This document shows positions 6,915 through 7,070 of a stretch of DNA of 7,070 nt, piece by piece; the stretch's first letter is position 1; each line of letters opens with the position of its first letter. The DNA is from an uncultured Lachnospiraceae bacterium (GTDB lineage Bacteria > Bacillota > Clostridia > Lachnospirales > Lachnospiraceae). Location of the stretch: positions 1 to 7,070 of the forward strand of contig CADCPL010000265.1 of NCBI GenBank assembly GCA_902803305.1. Reading direction: 5' to 3'. The notes below the pieces were generated by a model, which ran no database searches, was not told the DNA's origin, and was given only the letters and a program-made list of their open reading frames with translations. The translations under genes were made by a program, and so were the position numbers.

Positions 6915-7070
6915 ATGAAACGTTTATTTAGTTTTAGTGAGAAGTTCGCTTCTGCATTACTTATCCTTGCGCTGATCCTCGGCGGTATGAACGTACCCGC
7001 CACTGTGTGGGCAGCCGAAGATTCAGGCGATGAAGTTGTAGTCATTGAAGATGATACAGCTGCAACAGTA
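6915..7070 (+). CDS. Secreted or surface protein, N-terminus only, unknown function
   Basis: Only 52 codons are in the window and the frame is open to the edge. The start MKRLFSFSEK is positively charged. It is followed by a hydrophobic core, ASALLILALILGG, and a region ending VWA-AED, a plausible signal peptidase I site after about residue 33. No lipobox cysteine is seen. The mature start is acidic (AEDSGDEVVVIEDD) and then rich in Ala, Thr and Val, which fits an exported protein with a disordered acidic N-terminus. No family can be assigned. It lies 39 bp after the GGDEF-EAL gene on the same strand and may be co-transcribed or use the promoter at that gene's stop codon. Confidence 0.82.
   Translation, partial: MKRLFSFSEKFASALLILALILGGMNVPATVWAAEDSGDEVVVIEDDTAATV

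Noticed and set aside
5250..7045. Several minus-strand frames of 65-143 codons
   Set aside because: All are antisense to the GGDEF-EAL gene or the signal-peptide gene, whose plus frames carry full motifs and ribosome sites.
1..7070. CRISPR array, tRNA/rRNA genes, insertion sequences
   Set aside because: No regularly spaced short repeats, no cloverleaf-like or rRNA sequence, and no transposase or flanking inverted repeats were seen. The only repeat pair lies within NRPS coding sequence.

Overview
The window looks like chromosomal DNA from a Clostridia-type Firmicute, probably a Lachnospiraceae-like gut or rumen anaerobe. The reasons are moderate GC, AT-rich intergenic DNA with strong AAGGAG ribosome sites, TGnTATAAT-type extended -10 promoters, frequent ATA and AGA/AGG codons, and the gene types present. 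The assignment is inferred from style, not from a marker gene.

Positions 1-5040 (minus strand) are one uninterrupted reading frame of 1680 codons. It is the N-terminal part of a multimodular nonribosomal peptide synthetase (NRPS) that runs off the left edge. The order is a truncated condensation (C) domain lacking the HHxxxDG half, adenylation domain A1, carrier domain T1, a complete C domain with HHLIFDG, and most of adenylation domain A2. A1 and A2 are diverged copies 1007 codons apart. Their predicted pockets differ, so two different residues, probably non-polar, are likely joined. The product cannot be named because the gene is cut.

Positions 5041-5150 are a 110-bp divergent control region. 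A good minus-strand promoter (TTGAAA-17-TAAAAT) serves the NRPS. A plus-strand extended -10 (TGCTATAAT) serves the opposite gene, so the two promoters overlap. The plus-strand leader holds a small GAGA-loop hairpin that contains the Shine-Dalgarno sequence.

Positions 5151-6875 (plus strand) encode a membrane-anchored GGDEF-EAL protein of 574 aa. Its EAL catalytic set is complete, so it is a credible c-di-GMP phosphodiesterase. Its GGDEF domain is altered (NGDEF) and has Asn where the guanine-contacting Asp is expected.

Positions 6915-7070 (plus strand) are the start of a secreted-protein gene: a signal peptide followed by an acidic mature N-terminus. Its probable promoter overlaps the stop codon of the GGDEF-EAL gene.

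Taken together, the window is an NRPS locus transcribed divergently from a cyclic-dinucleotide signalling gene, with a surface or secreted protein downstream of the latter. A regulatory link between signalling and peptide synthesis is possible, but only the shared intergenic region suggests it.
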